A stretch of 64,000 bases of DNA from positions 33,614,020 to 33,678,019 of the forward strand of contig NC_079207.1 of assembly GCF_026745355.1 (NCBI RefSeq), written 5' to 3'. Position 1 is the stretch's first letter; every line of letters begins with the position of its first letter. The notes under the pieces were generated by a model. The model saw only the letters and a program-made list of their open reading frames with translations, ran no database searches and was not told where the DNA came from. Below, in pieces: positions 45,365 to 58,041 of this stretch. The position numbers and the translations under genes were made by a program. The DNA is from Beta vulgaris subsp. vulgaris. Lineage: Eukaryota; Streptophyta; Magnoliopsida; Caryophyllales; Amaranthaceae.

Positions 45365-46805
45365 TGTGGACACATAATTGTGTCTCCCCATGCAAGGATC
45401 GAATTATAAAATATACCGCGATCTTAATTGGTCCGACCGAAGGGGATACCAGTCCGAAAAGTCAAGCCCAAAACTGTTTTTTTCAATTAAGCACAAGGCC
45501 TATTTATTTGCATTAAAGATCCAAAAATCTAATTTTAAATCCCAAATAATTACTCATAATAATTAATTATGCACAATCCTTTGAAAAAGCCCATTTAATT
45601 ACTCATGATAATTAAATATATTAAGTTATTATTTTAATCATTATTTTCAGAAATAAATAAATATTTTCTATGTTTTTTTTTAGTTAAGGATCTTTTTTAA
45701 GTTGAAATCATATTTTAACTCGTAAAATAGTTGGTTTCAGATTTAAAGAAGATAAACAATCGTAGAAAAATGCGTAATGCAAAACGGTTGTTAAGATTGA
45801 ACGTGCATCTGGCACAGGTCGTGCGCATGTCGCATTAGGTGGAATAGGCTCAGCGCACTAGTCCGCGCCTGACACGTGGCATTGCGCGTCACACAGAGTC
45901 GTGCGCCTAGCGTTCTCTTTCCATGACATGCCGTTTTCCTTCTTATATTTTTTTTTTAGTATTTTCCTATACATATGCTAATGATTTTTGGATCTATAGC
46001 ACACTTTTTACACACCTATATTTACGATCTATCATGGCGAAAAACACTCTCATACTTTCATATTCTCATACTTTCCTACACAAACTTATAAACACATATT
46101 CTCAATTTGACCGATCTTCCACATTTTCGTTGAAAGGCTTCACGATTGCTCCTCTTGAAGGTTGTTATTCCCTCATACCCAAGCTACACCGGTATATATT
46201 TTGAAGGATCCTTAAATCTTTCTTATTTATTCTATCGAAGTTACTAACTATTTCTTTCATGGTGTAGTATTTCAATAAAAAAATGGTTGTTTTGTATATT
46301 CTAATCTCCACTACTTTTTATTTTCTTATATATTGTTATGATTGTCCTGCTTATATTTTCATCATCAACATGTTATTATTGCTAATCAAGACCTAAAGAA
46401 ATGTTCTAACATTAATCAGATAATCTGGACAATCTATTAGGGTAAGTAGTCTTTTTTATGTGTTTAATCAACCAACTTAGACTAATATTATTTTAGGGTG
46501 CGTGAAAATATTATATGGTTATACTTTTGCATAAAGTTTGATTTAAATCGATATTTAATAGAGGTCAGCAATGTGCGAACGTGGTCCCTAACAGTGTTCG
46601 TACCCTCACCCCCGAACGCACTTTTTGGTTCATGACTATTAATGAAGTCCCTAAGATTTCCCTAAGTTTCATAAATATCTAATTAGATTTATGAGTCTTC
46701 CTCTAAATACTTTTTGGGGAATTCAAAATGTTTTGAATAAAACCTTTACAATGAGATGGTCAAATACGTGCTCACACTGTGTAGGCAAATAAAGACACGC
46801 CTATA
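45365..46805 (+). repeat. 5' LTR of the Ogre/Tat-like element
   Basis: Starts TGTGGACACATAATTGTG and ends ACACGCCTATA (the 3' LTR has CGCCTACA). TTTGGCCACTTCACGG follows at the primer-site position. It holds a GCGC-rich block at about 45800-45915. The empty target of the 61765-62128 MITE is at about 46550-46565. Confidence 0.82.
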
Positions 46806-46962
46806 ATTTGGCCACTTCACGGAAAAAAAATTATTTTTTTAAATGAGTGGGTGAAACATGAAAAATACGATTCATTATCATTTATGTTTTTGAATGAAAT
46901 ATGGTTTAGCATATGCATGACTACTGATTTAAGTCATTATAAGGACAATTGTCGCCAAATGC

Positions 46963-47330
46963 ACCAACGTGCGCCTGGCGCACAACGCTTGCGTCAGACG
47001 CATAGGCTTCACGACGTGCGCATTTTGTTGTGTGGCATGCAGCCTCTACGTCTCATGTTATTCCCAATTTGGCTATCATGTAAGTCAATAAAGTGTGTCA
47101 ATAAGTCCGTCATAATGTCTTGTTTGTCGTCGTACCCGAAATTATGTGGAATTAGTCAAAACCTACCTAAATCGCCAAATAGCATGCCGGGGAGCAGTGC
47201 ACCAAACGCATTAAGTAGCGCATGGCGCACCGCTCTTACACCAGACGCACAGGCTTCGCTAGGCGCAACGTTGTTGCATGGCGCGCATCCGGTGCATCTC
47301 ATGTTTTTGTCAATTTGATCGTCATAATGG
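46963..47330 (+). repeat. diverged duplication in the leader (period 247)
   Basis: GGCGCACAACGCTTGCGTC (46977) and GGCGCACCGCTCTTACACC (47224) open related stretches sharing CAGACGCA..AGGCTTC and TCTCATGTT. They resemble the GCGC-rich block of the LTR. Confidence 0.65.
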
Positions 47331-47679
47331 TCAATTCTATATTTTTTTGCCTGCATTCATATAGAGTCATGTTCGTTCTTAGAATTCTGTTGTCAAAAAT
47401 CAAGCTTACCTAAATCTAAAACATAAAAAACAATCTTATGTATTATTAGTCCTATCCCTATTGAGTCTCATTTTGATGAACGATCATATAATTTAGGTTC
47501 ATCCACCTCTTCTTTTCTATCTCCATCTCATCTTTTCATTTATATCATTTAGGATTCCTTTTAGTGTCCTTGTTGTCGAAGTCTCATCCACTTAGGAATT
47601 CTATCTCCGTTAGATGTTCATCTAGCCCATATGTTTAGGTTCATCCACTTTTACACCATATAGACTTCTTTATCTCGAC

Positions 47680-47990
47680 TAACTTCATTCACATTAGAAG
47701 TCTTAATCCCGTGTAAGTCTATGGTCATTAGAATTATTGTCATCTTAGGAGTCTAAACATTCATATAAGTACATGCGTAATAGGATTATAAATCTTAAGA
47801 GTCTAACTCCACTATGATTCCATCCATCTTAAGAGTCATCTAACTTCATTCACATTAGGAGTCTTATTCCCGTGTAAGTATAAGGTCATTATCTTAGGAG
47901 TCTAAAATTCATATAAGTCTATGCGTAATAGGATTATAAATTTTAGGAGTCTAAATCCACTATAATTCCATCCATATTAAGAGTCTAGGA
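47680..47990 (+). repeat. 161-bp tandem duplication in the leader
   Basis: TAACTTCATTCACATTAG opens copies at 47680 and 47841. Both contain TTAGGAGTCTAAA, GCGTAATAGGATTATAAAT and ATTCCATCCAT. The wider 47500-48200 stretch repeats the word TAGGAGTCTA loosely. Confidence 0.75.
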
Positions 47991-48595
47991 TCTATAGAAA
48001 TCCGAGTCTAGATCCAATTAGTATTTTGTCCAACTTAGAAGTATAGGTCCACTAGAGTCTCATGCATATTAGGAGTCTACCATCCTTATAAGTTCATCAA
48101 GTCTAAAATCATAAGGTCATAGAAGTCTATCAAGTCTATGATTCTAAAGTCTGTAGAATTCCAAATTCATTAGGACTACATTCGCACTAGAATCCTTTTG
48201 CATTACATAGCCCATTATTTATACACTTCATGCATAATTAGAGTTCATAAGCATAAAAGAGTCTCGTTGCATACAAATTCTCCATTCCATTTCATGAATT
48301 CCACATTTAATAGTTATAAACTACAAGCGATCTGAGTCTCTGTTAGGGATATGTAGGCAACCTTTACAAGTTCGAACGTGTAGAGTCATGCATAAATGCA
48401 TTAGGTCTAGGTACATCCAAAAAGTCATGCATACATGTCTTAGGTCTAGGTGCATCCAAAAAAACCATTCATGCATCATAAGGATAGTTTAGCCATTCAT
48501 TGTATAAAAAAACAAAAAAATCATTTAGGATATGCTGATTTGTTCCTAGAAGCTCAACTTTTAATTAGAAATTGTTTTAAATAAACATTCCTTCA

Positions 48596-48600
48596 TCTCA

Positions 48601-48645
<45 letters not shown>
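48596..48645 (+). repeat. (TC)n microsatellite
   Basis: About 24 TC units with one interruption, upstream of the gag-like region. Confidence 0.9.
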
Positions 48646-48648
<3 letters not shown>

Positions 48649-48701
48649 ATCACTCTATTTCTAAACTCCCACTTAATGATCCATTATAGGCAATAGGCAA
48701 A

Positions 48702-49705
48702 ATGTCAAGCACCCTTTAAGAACAAATTAATGAGATCGAAAGTATAGTAGTAGATCTCGTAGCACGTGTCGTCATACTAGAGGAAAACCACACTATTCTT
48801 TAAGAAAAGCTTTGTGCAGATTACAAGGCACTAGATAGTCTTGGTGCGATGGGGAATGACTTACAAAGGATCAATGAGTTGCATGACATCACACAACTTA
48901 ATCCACTAATAAATCCTTCCATCAAATGAGTCTCTAAAAGCTCGCCTCTTTTCAGAGGAGGCAAAGGAAATATTGATGATTCAACTAAAGTCAAAACATC
49001 TATGAAAGTAAAGAAAACATGTGCTCCAATAGAGATACGTTCTAGACCTGCACTGACTCTTACCAGGCATAAGAGAAAGCCTAAAAGAGAAATTACACCC
49101 CCCGTATATGAGCTATGACACTGTATTTGAGTACCTTTACTCTAGAAACTTGCTCTTCCTATAGGACCCACTTTAGATCCCTAGAAAGACCAAAAAGGGC
49201 CAAATTGGGACAGAAACGCCTATTGCAAGCAACATGGAGGAAATGGACATAGATTTAACGATTGATATAAGATGAAGCACCTTATCCAAGACATAAAATA
49301 AGATGAAAGGCTTCTTGTTCTCTCGAACAACACCCTAAATAAGATTGATGTCGCTCTAGTAGGAAAAGATGTTGACATGGGTACAAAGGATTAATTAAAA
49401 TCACGACGAGGAAAAATGACCTTCACCCACTAAAAATCACCTATAATCAAACTTTTCACCAACTCCGGGCTAAAGGAACGATTTCCCCAATTGGACCCTT
49501 AGAAGACTCACCTAAAGACGAAATAAATACAATATGGGATAAAGACTCCTATTATGAATACCACACACGAAGAGGTCACCAAACTGAACGGTGTACGAAC
49601 CTTAAAGTAATTATACAAGATATGATTGATGATAAAAGACTTCAATTTCTATTAGATCTAGACTATATAGACATAACTCCATTCCTAATAGCATATATCC
49701 ACTAA
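48702..49705 (+). pseudogene. gag-like remnant of the Ogre/Tat-like element
   Basis: From ATG 48702 in one to three frames: QINEIESIVVDLVARVVILE (coiled-coil-like), then YCKQHGGNGHRFND near 49215-49260 and EYHTRRGHQTERCTNLKVII near 49555-49615. QDMIDDKRLQFLLDLDYI follows. The C-x-x-H...G-H-x-x-x-x-C words are the zinc-like signatures of Tat/Ogre gag C-terminal regions. More than ten stops. It probably ends just before the Athila insertion. Confidence 0.65.
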
Positions 49706-49718
49706 TAATTTAGACTTG

Positions 49719-50276
49719 CGGGTAGATTCACAAGGTCAACTTTTAAAGGTTGTATCTCGAGTTCTAGGCATCATCTATGGGCGTGTGACCTATCGTTGTG
49801 AAGTCTTCAAGCTTAGTTTCGAAATCAACTTTAATAACTTCAATTGGATTTATAGAACTCGAGTTATGATCAAAACAGTGAACATGTCTCGGTTTTTATC
49901 ACTTTGGAACTAATGCATTTCTTCGTTTTATCTCAAATTCACTCTCGAAACATATGTCGTGATCCTTATGGAAGCTACTTCACTTAATATGATTATAAGG
50001 ATTGAGATAAGCATCCACGAAAATAATTCATCGATCAAAAGTCGTCATTCATTAACTCCCATTACAAGAATTATCCAATTCATCCAAAATATTGCTTCGA
50101 AAGCTTCCAAAAAGCTATGAAACTACTTGAAAATTAAGAAAACCACAAACGACGCATAATAGGGCACATAATAGTTAATCTATGCTAATGACACCTAAAA
50201 TGCAACTATATAAACTAATATGCTCTAGTAATGTAACCTAAATGTGCCTAAAAACTCTATATTAAAATGATTTATC
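49719..50276 (-). repeat. Athila-like 3' LTR, truncated
   Basis: GTAGATTCACAAGGTCAAC to ATTTATCA matches the part 56168-56725 of the 5' LTR. About 700 bp of the LTR terminus is missing at the left side. Confidence 0.85.
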
Positions 50277-51219
50277 AAATTCCACCAAGGTAACCCATTG
50301 CTTGTCCCCAAGCAATAAGATATAGACATTGGAAAAGAAAGATGACCTAAAAAATGGGACTAAGATAGGGCCAAACACTCATTTGAAAGTACGAGATATA
50401 TAATCACGCACAAGCCAAGCATCGAAATAAACCCGAACAAAGCTGCATAGCATGTCATGTAACAAAATCGTCTCTCCAATCATACCACAAACCATCTCCG
50501 CCAAACTGGACTAAACAAAACCTGACATACCTCACTATGGTTATGTGCCCTCATAATTTCATGTGGTAAAGGGGCGAACAATAATACTCAACCTAAATCA
50601 AATTGACTCAGATGAAGCACGTACTATTTAACTTTGACTTTTTGACTCACTTAATTCCAAAAAAATACAATACATAATGATCAAGAGTACTTTTAAGGGT
50701 TATATTGAGGCTCAGTTTCAAGGGCATGGGAAATAATTTGGGAATAGTGGGGGAAGATTCAAGAAGGGGGAGCATCAAATAACTAAAAACATACCCAAGA
50801 AAGGTCACAACTCCACGCAACAACCAAGACGTCTCCAAAAATAACCAAACTTTTTCGATTCAAGAAATTCAGTAGTAGCCCTTTTTCACTTTTATTCTCA
50901 ACTCTTATTCACTTATTTTTCAATTCATTTTTCACAGTTTTTTTCTTCTTCTCCGATCTTTCAATTTAATTTCCAATCTCACTAAACATACTTTTCCATT
51001 CATCTAAACCACAAATAGAGCACTTCAATTCAATACAAACTGAACCAAAATTTAATACTCGTTCCCCAAAGTTGGGATTAGGATAATAATCAAATGATAT
51101 CAAAGGTTTGTAATGCAGGTATCAATCAAGCATAGTCATAAAGGCTCGGTAGGCTAAAGAAAGGATAATATGAACATAAGAATTCTTTGGAGCTAAGATC
51201 ATGAAATAAAATGCCTCAA
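50277..51219 (-). other. Athila-like 3' region with polypurine area
   Basis: Minus-strand TTGCTTGGGGACAAGCAATG lies about 25-45 bp before the LTR, a palindromic word seen near the polypurine tract of Athila-type elements. No coding domain. Confidence 0.6.
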
Positions 51220-52011
51220 TCATCTTAAAATGTATGCACTATCAAATATTAAGGAATACCAAGTCAAAATCAAGATCAATGCCACAACAGTAGTCTCTAA
51301 TGGATGATCTAACAAGGCTCGAGGAGCATCAGCTCGAGCAATCTCCTTTATGACATCGATCCTGCAACAAGTGTTCTCAAGCATAGGAGACTTTATAGCA
51401 TTGGTTAGCTTAAAATTCACAGTATCATTGCCAACATTGAAAGTAAGAGAACCAGACTTAAGATCAATAATAGTACCAGCAGTACATAAGGAAGCTTTAC
51501 ACAAAATAATGGGAATTTGACTATCGTCCTCCATAACTAGTACTACAAAATCAACAGGAATGTAGAATTTCCCAATCCTGACAGATATATCCTCCAAAAC
51601 ACCCAAATGATATTTTAGAGAACTATTTGCCATTTGCAAGTTGATTTGTGTGCATTTCAAAGCTCCCATATTCAACCTATTACAGATAGAAAGAGGCATA
51701 ACAGACACCCGTGCACCTAAATCACATAGAGCTTTATCAATAAACAATGCACCTACATGACATGGAATGGAAAAACTACCAGGATGCTTAAGCTTTGGTG
51801 GTATTATGTTTTGCAAAATAGCACTACATTCTTCAGTTAAAGTGATTCTCTCAACACCACCAAAGTCTTTTTTTCTAGTGATCATATCCTTCAAGAACTT
51901 TGCATACATAGGAAGTTGAGAGATTAAATCAGTGAAGGAAATAGTTACCTCGAGATTTTTTAACATGGACATAAACTTGCCAAGTTGTTGATCCACCTTA
52001 GTCTTTTGCAT
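51220..52011 (-). CDS. Athila-like aspartic protease domain (open fragment)
   Basis: A 263-codon open minus-strand frame. FMSMLKNLEVTISFTDLISQ and LPMYAKFLKDMITRKKDF are the conserved Athila segment before the protease. PPKLKHPGSFSIPCHVG follows, then the active-site block ALCDLGARVSVMPLSI, in which DLGA takes the place of DTGA or DSGA as usual in Athila elements. VVLVMEDDSQIPIIL is the second conserved strand. In the intact family this is part of a gag-pol polyprotein; here upstream gag is broken and no RT follows, so it is a relic although open. Confidence 0.85.
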   Translation of the reverse strand: MQKTKVDQQLGKFMSMLKNLEVTISFTDLISQLPMYAKFLKDMITRKKDFGGVERITLTEECSAILQNIIPPKLKHPGSFSIPCHVGALFIDKALCDLGARVSVMPLSICNRLNMGALKCTQINLQMANSSLKYHLGVLEDISVRIGKFYIPVDFVVLVMEDDSQIPIILCKASLCTAGTIIDLKSGSLTFNVGNDTVNFKLTNAIKSPMLENTCCRIDVIKEIARADAPRALLDHPLETTVVALILILTWYSLIFDSAYILR

Positions 52012-53600
52012 TCGATGTGGGAACGGTAGTTGAGGTGTGATAATGGAGAATCAGTAACCTTCTCCTTTTTCTTGCTTGAGTCATCCTAAACAACGTTCTT
52101 ACCTCTAAAGGTTGAGATATCATCGTCTACCATCTTGTTCACAACACCTTATTTCTCCGTGGTAAGAAGCATATCATTATTAGGCATGGAAGAACCATCA
52201 TACATAGTACCACTTCAAAGAGTGATAGCATTGACAGTCTCCTTTAGAGTAGGTTGTCTTGGTAATTGGCCTAGCTGCCTTTGAGATTGTTCCCAGTCAC
52301 CTGAGCAAGTTGAGTCTCCAAATGTTTTGTAGTGTTTTTTAACTCTTTGATGCTCTCATCATGACTCTGCTTCATGGAAACTATCATCTTCATCAAATCA
52401 TATAGAGTAGGCTCTTGAGGGATAACATTTTGAGGAGGTTGTTGCTGATATCCTTGGTGAGAGGGCCTATTGAAACCAGGATGGGGGTTTTGAGTAGCCC
52501 CTTGGTAGATTGTGGTCTAGTAGGGTTTTGATGAGGTGGTTAGTAGGAAGCTTGTGGCATAGGTTGAGGGTTTTGAACGTTGTTGTTTCTGTATGAAAAG
52601 TTGGGGTGATCCCTCCACCCTGGGTTGAATATGTTGCAGTATGGATTGTGTGGTCTCTTCTGAAGAGCATTTGCATGCTCCATTAGATTCGGGTCAGATT
52701 GATTGTAGGAACATGACCAAAGTGGCCTTGAATACTACACACCTCACAGTAGGAAGATGTAATGAGTGTCATAGAAGACATCACATTAATACTCATAGGA
52801 GGAGTACTAGACTGCAAAGATTTCAGTGCTAACATTTTCATGCTTAACTGGGCAACTTGTGAGGATAGAAGGACATATGCATCAACATCCAACTTTTTCT
52901 TTGTAGTTCTGGAAAAACTATGATCATTTGTTGCTAAGTTAACTACAAAATCGTACCCTTCATCCACCTCCTTATCTAGGAAAACACCCACTGCAGATGA
53001 ATTAATTATACTCTTGATATGAGGTTGTAGACCATTGTAGAATGTTTGAAAAATGAACCACTTATCAAGGTTATGGTGCGGGCACCCTCTCTCTAGGTTT
53101 TTGAACCTATTCTATGCTTCCTTCAATGTCTCTTAGGTTCTTGTATGAAGGTAGAAAGTTTATGTCTGATTTATGTAGTCTTGGTAGGAGGGTAGTACTC
53201 TTTCGGGAATGCTTCAAATATAGCACTCCAAATAGTTTCTTTAACATTATTCAGCAGTTTCTCTACCTTGTCCTTTAATGAGAATTCGAAGACCATGGCC
53301 TTCAACAGATCAGGATTGACCCCTTGGTGCTTAAGAGTACGACAGAGTTGTTGAGCCGTTGTAGATGATTGGTAGGGTCTTCAGATGGATGCTCCCCAAA
53401 TTGGTTATGTTGGATCATGTTGATGACGGCAGGCTTGATCTCAAAGTTTGCTGCTTCTACGGTGGGCATAGTAGGACATGTGGAAATGCCACTAGGGGAA
53501 GGTATCCCATAATATTTCAATGACATAGGAGGCATGATTGACTCTGAAGGACCTTCCGTAGATTTTCCCTGGATACTGAACTACTTTTTCTTCTTCTTTT
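52012..53600 (-). pseudogene. Athila-like gag, broken
   Basis: 53302-53535 gives AANFEIKPAVINMIQHNQFG and HPSEDPTNHLQRL, the start of the Athila gag core. 52683-52991 gives MGVFLDKEVDEGYDFVVNLA and YCEVCSIQGHFGH (part of a zinc-like motif). 52467-52676 gives the Gln/Pro-rich tail. Frames change at least four times. To the right the frame is cut by the CACTA fragment at about 53600. Confidence 0.75.
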
Positions 53601-53639
53601 GCTTTTTTAGTTGTCGGATGGTTTTCTAAAAATAAGGAT

Positions 53640-54510
53640 TAGTTGGAACTGGATGACCTGTTCTTTTGTACCTGGGCATAAAAGAAATAAAGAAAACAAG
53701 TGTATGATACACTTGTGGAGGTTAAGTTGGGTACCACGAAAAATCAACTACCATGAGGAAGCATCGACATGGGTGTACAAGGATGATGTGAAGGAGCTCC
53801 TTTGCTGAGAGATGTTGAATGTTTCTTTAATTCAACCATTCATGAGGTATATCATTTGTACTTATGAAATGTATGGACTTTCTTTGCAATATCTAATAAT
53901 ATATCTATGTTATGTATATGGTTGTGCTTTGAATTGAAGATTACTCCAAGAGTCTCCTTGTGGACGTGATCAGTTTAGGTGGTTATGTCCAGATTTCGTC
54001 CGAGCTGACAATTGTTTGAAAAACACAGCCGAGGTTAAGGAGTATATTTGGCTATGTCTCCAAATAGCTAAACGTGCATAACATAAGTTCATATTTGCCC
54101 CTTGCTTTGAAGAGTATAGTTCTTAACCTTTGTATCCATTTTTAGTACTTAATAATTATTATACAATACAAGTATGTACTCACATGATTGCTTCCTAACT
54201 TTATTTTGTGATTTTAGTGCCCATTGGTTGCTTCTTGTGATTTCTCCTTCAAACAACACAATATATCTTGAAAGGAAGTCGGGGAACAGAGTGTGGCTAG
54301 CTACTATGTGTTGAGGTTCATGTTCGATATAACCTCAAGTTGCAAGGAAGTCGGGGATATTGAGAAGGTATTATACATTCAACCCATTTTCGCCTTTTTC
54401 GACCTAAGGTATTCATCAATGGGAAGCCAAGGGAGGATTCTTTCACCACCTCCGAAATAGACGAGGTTCGGGATTTGCTAGCACGCTACCTTACTGACAT
54501 TTGCATGTGA
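53640..54510 (+). pseudogene. ULP1-like cysteine protease domain of CACTA element, broken
   Basis: Plus-strand pieces: DDVKELLC near 53785, NTAEVKEYIWLCLQIAKRA near 54025-54080 and HWLLLVISPSNNTIYLERKS from 54221 after a likely intron acceptor (TTTTAG). Then YYVLRFMFDITSSCKEVGDI follows with the catalytic ECG one frame away at about 54288. It ends TSEIDEVRDLLARYLTDICM and a stop at 54508. HWLLLVI and ECGYYV-type motifs carry the His and Cys of ULP1/SENP proteases, often carried by plant CACTA elements. Several stops; not functional. Confidence 0.75.
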
Positions 54511-54716
54511 GGATGATGTCGCGGCTTTGAGCTTCTTTGTTAGGATTATGTTACTAGCTACTTACACTATATATGTTTATTTTTAATTGCAAGTACTTAT
54601 TTAAAACTTCATTTGTAGTACATTCTCAAAATATTATATATATAATACCATTTTGAGTACTTTATACGACGCGTGCATGAGACGTCTTCCAATTTTGGCA
54701 AGTTTAGATACAAGTT

Positions 54717-55108
<392 letters not shown>

Positions 55109-55116
55109 AAAAAACT

Positions 55117-55345
55117 GATGCGGTTCTAGGAAAAACCGCATCAAGTTGTCCCCAAAGGAGTAAGGAATCTTGGCGCCAAGAACATAATCTAATGCGGTTT
55201 CCCTGTGAACCGCATCAGATTATCATTTTCTGATGCGGATTGGACCGCATCAGAAATGATTAGTCACGTGCTGTGCCCCCACCTGATGCGGACCAAAACT
55301 ACATCTGAAAGGCCAGTTTTGACAGCATCAGGTGAGGTTTTTTCC
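55117..55345. repeat. subterminal repeats of the CACTA element
   Basis: TGATGCGGTT (55117), AACCGCATCA (55135), AATGCGGTTT (55192), AACCGCATCAGA (55208), TGATGCGGAT (55228), ACCGCATCAGA (55244) and TGATGCGGAC (55284) alternate in orientation. Arrays like this near CACTA termini are known binding sites for the transposase. Confidence 0.85.
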
Positions 55346-55446
55346 ACTAGTGGTAGTGAGATTGCCTCAATTGGAACTTGGAGTTCCAATCAGACAGTAA
55401 AAATAGTTCAATTAATTAAACAAAAGCGATAGAAAATAGCCGCCTC

Positions 55447-55468
55447 CCTGACAACGGTGCCAAAAACT
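55447..55468 (-). other. primer-binding site, Athila-like element
   Basis: Minus-strand TTTTTGGCACCGTTGTCAGG, one base from the LTR end. It resembles the TGGCGCCGTTGCCGGGG site common in Athila elements. Confidence 0.8.
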
Positions 55469-56725
55469 TGATAGATTATTGTACACCTATCAAAGATAAA
55501 TCCTAGCAAACCTTCTAATAATATGGTAGGGTAAGTAGGGTCGAATCCACAGAGAGATGGTTATTTTAATTCAGCTTTCAAGTTTGGAAAAACTAAACAA
55601 ATTCACAAATTTGGGATTGAAGAATTAAACTAATAATAACAGGATTATGTTCTAGTCAATAAATTAAAAGTCTGGGGTATACGTTCGGTCCACCATGCTT
55701 AACCCAATCAAAGAATACAAATTAATTCGATAATAAATAAACTAGAGGGTGAGTAATTAAATAAATGGTTAATCTTTCGGTCGGGTATTAACACTTTCAA
55801 TTCAACATATGCAGTACGATCGTTAATATATTCAGAATTGCCAATTGTAATGAAGCCTCTAAGAATATGATAAAAAATAAACGTAATACTAGAGTCTTCT
55901 AGGAACAAAAGCACGAGAGAAAAATAAAATAAATTTTCCTTTTATATTTTCCTCTAATCTAATCTCTAAATGAGTGAAAGAAAAGAAAATAAGAAATTAA
56001 ACTAATAAAAGAAGTTGATGATTGGAGAATAGTAGCGACGACGACCACGATCTCGCGTCCAGCACTTATGCGGGCCAAGGCTCGACCATTGGGCGCTAGA
56101 TGGCCAGCGGGCTAGGCCGCAATGCAGTCGCAAAAGAAGAAGCAACCCGTTGGGCGCTGCTGGTTCGCGAGTAGATTCACAAGGTCAACTTTCGAAGGTT
56201 GTATCTCGAGTTCTAGGCATCGTCTATGGGTGTGTGACCTATCGTTGCGAAGAACTTCAATCCTAGTTTCCAACTCAACTAGAATAACTTCAATTCAATT
56301 TGTAGAACTCGATTTATGATCAAAAGAGTGAACATGTGTCGGTTTTTATCACTTCGAAACTAATGCATTTCTTCGTTTTCAACTCAAATTCACTCGCGAA
56401 AGATACGCCGCTATCCTCATGGAAGCTACTTCACTTAATATGATTATAAGGAATAAGAGAAGCATCCACGAACATAATTCATCGATCAAAAGCCGCCATT
56501 CATGAACTCTCATTACAAGAATTATCCAATTCATCCAAAATTGCTTCGAAAGCTTCCAAATAGCTATAAAACTGCCTGAAAAATTAATAAAGCCACAAAC
56601 GAAGCGTAATAGAGCAAATAATAGTTAATCTATGCTAATGACACCTAAAATGCAACTATATGACCTAATATACTCTAGTAATGCAACCTAAATGTGCCTA
56701 AAAACTCTATATAAAATTGTAATCA
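55469..56725 (-). repeat. Athila-like 5' LTR (1.26 kb)
   Basis: Minus-strand start TGATTACAATTTTATATAG and end ACAATAATCTATCA give TGAT...ATCA ends. It contains the Athila-type stretch GTCGAATCCACAG near 55540 and a GC-rich block at 56040-56175. Confidence 0.85.
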
Positions 56726-58041
56726 ACTTGATATTTTATTTTCTACTGTATTTCTCTTATCTTTCCAGTCTAATATAGGATTTACCTTCTAATTGCATGT
56801 ACTCATAATCTTCAATTAATAAATGAGTATTTATCTATTTATTCATCAACCCTACATCAATGAGCATCAATAGATTTCACGATTGTCACCTTAAATTTTA
56901 TTTCTAACTCTCACAACTTCTCTAAATAAAGGAAATAAACAAAATTGGCATAAAAAAGGCATTATAGGCATTCTCTAATGCTTATCATCCATATCAACCT
57001 AAGCACATATCCCTTTTCCCTACCTCATGGGAAGTACATTTGACAATAATTCAATGTAAAGGGCAAAAAAAAAAAATCAAAGCAAAAAAAAAACAAAAAA
57101 ACTAAAAGCAAAACATGATGAAAGAAGAAAAAAAAAGAGGGTGAAAAAACATCGAAAAAAAGAAGTGTTGCAAACAAGAATATCAATAGTTTTATCAAAT
57201 GTACTTGCTGCAAAACCTTTAACTTTTAAATCCAATTGTAACCAAAAGGCCTTGACTTCTATAACGAAAAACCAGTACAAGTCAAATCATACCTCTATCA
57301 CAAACCTTCTCATATACAACCCACAACCATGTTCTAATAAGCCTTAAAAGACAAACCAAAGCCCACTAGCTCGAAAACCCATAAGGGTGATTTAGGAAAA
57401 AGTCAGGACATCTTCCCATTCATCATCCTGAACTACAAATGGTCTGATTCTACTAAAGATACGTAGGAAACCTCACCCTTAGGTTCGGCCTCTTTAAACC
57501 AAACCAAACCCACACCATTATCCATCCCCTCCAAAGACCTCTTTCAAATCAATGGCAAATTCATTGCAAATGGCTCTAAGTAAAATGTTAAGCATTACGA
57601 CTAGCATGATTCCACCATGGATACGTAGGTAACCTCTTGTGAGGCCAGACCACTTTATTTCAAAATTATATCATTAAGGCTCGCCTGGGACCATGAAAAA
57701 AAGGCGATCGCCTAATCATGAGTTTCCAATGCTCATCCCTACCCTTAGAACTAGATTGAGATTTGAACCTACATCATTAACCTACCTCATTGTGTGAGTC
57801 AATTCATTATGGCTCCGCCTTTTTCTTATCCCTTGCCATTTTGTAAACTACATTATCACCTTCTAAGCCAAACTTTGCATAACCTTTCAACACTCAACAC
57901 TATGACCGTGTTTCATCCTTTAAGTGTTCCTTTATTTGACCTTATTCTCTTCTCTTTTGACATTAGGAATCCTCTATGGAATCTTGGGTTAAAACTTCCA
58001 CTAAGCATGATGAGATATCTTTAAAATCAAGCAATCAATTA
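56726..58041 (+). other. Ogre/Tat-like element, non-coding 3' region
   Basis: A-rich stretches (57065-57150) and two copies of GATACGTAGG.AACCTC (57459 and 57619). No ORF with recognised features. Confidence 0.55.

Noticed and set aside
47222..47413. ORFs in the GCGC-rich leader repeats
   Set aside because: They follow the duplicated GC-rich words and show no conserved protein feature.
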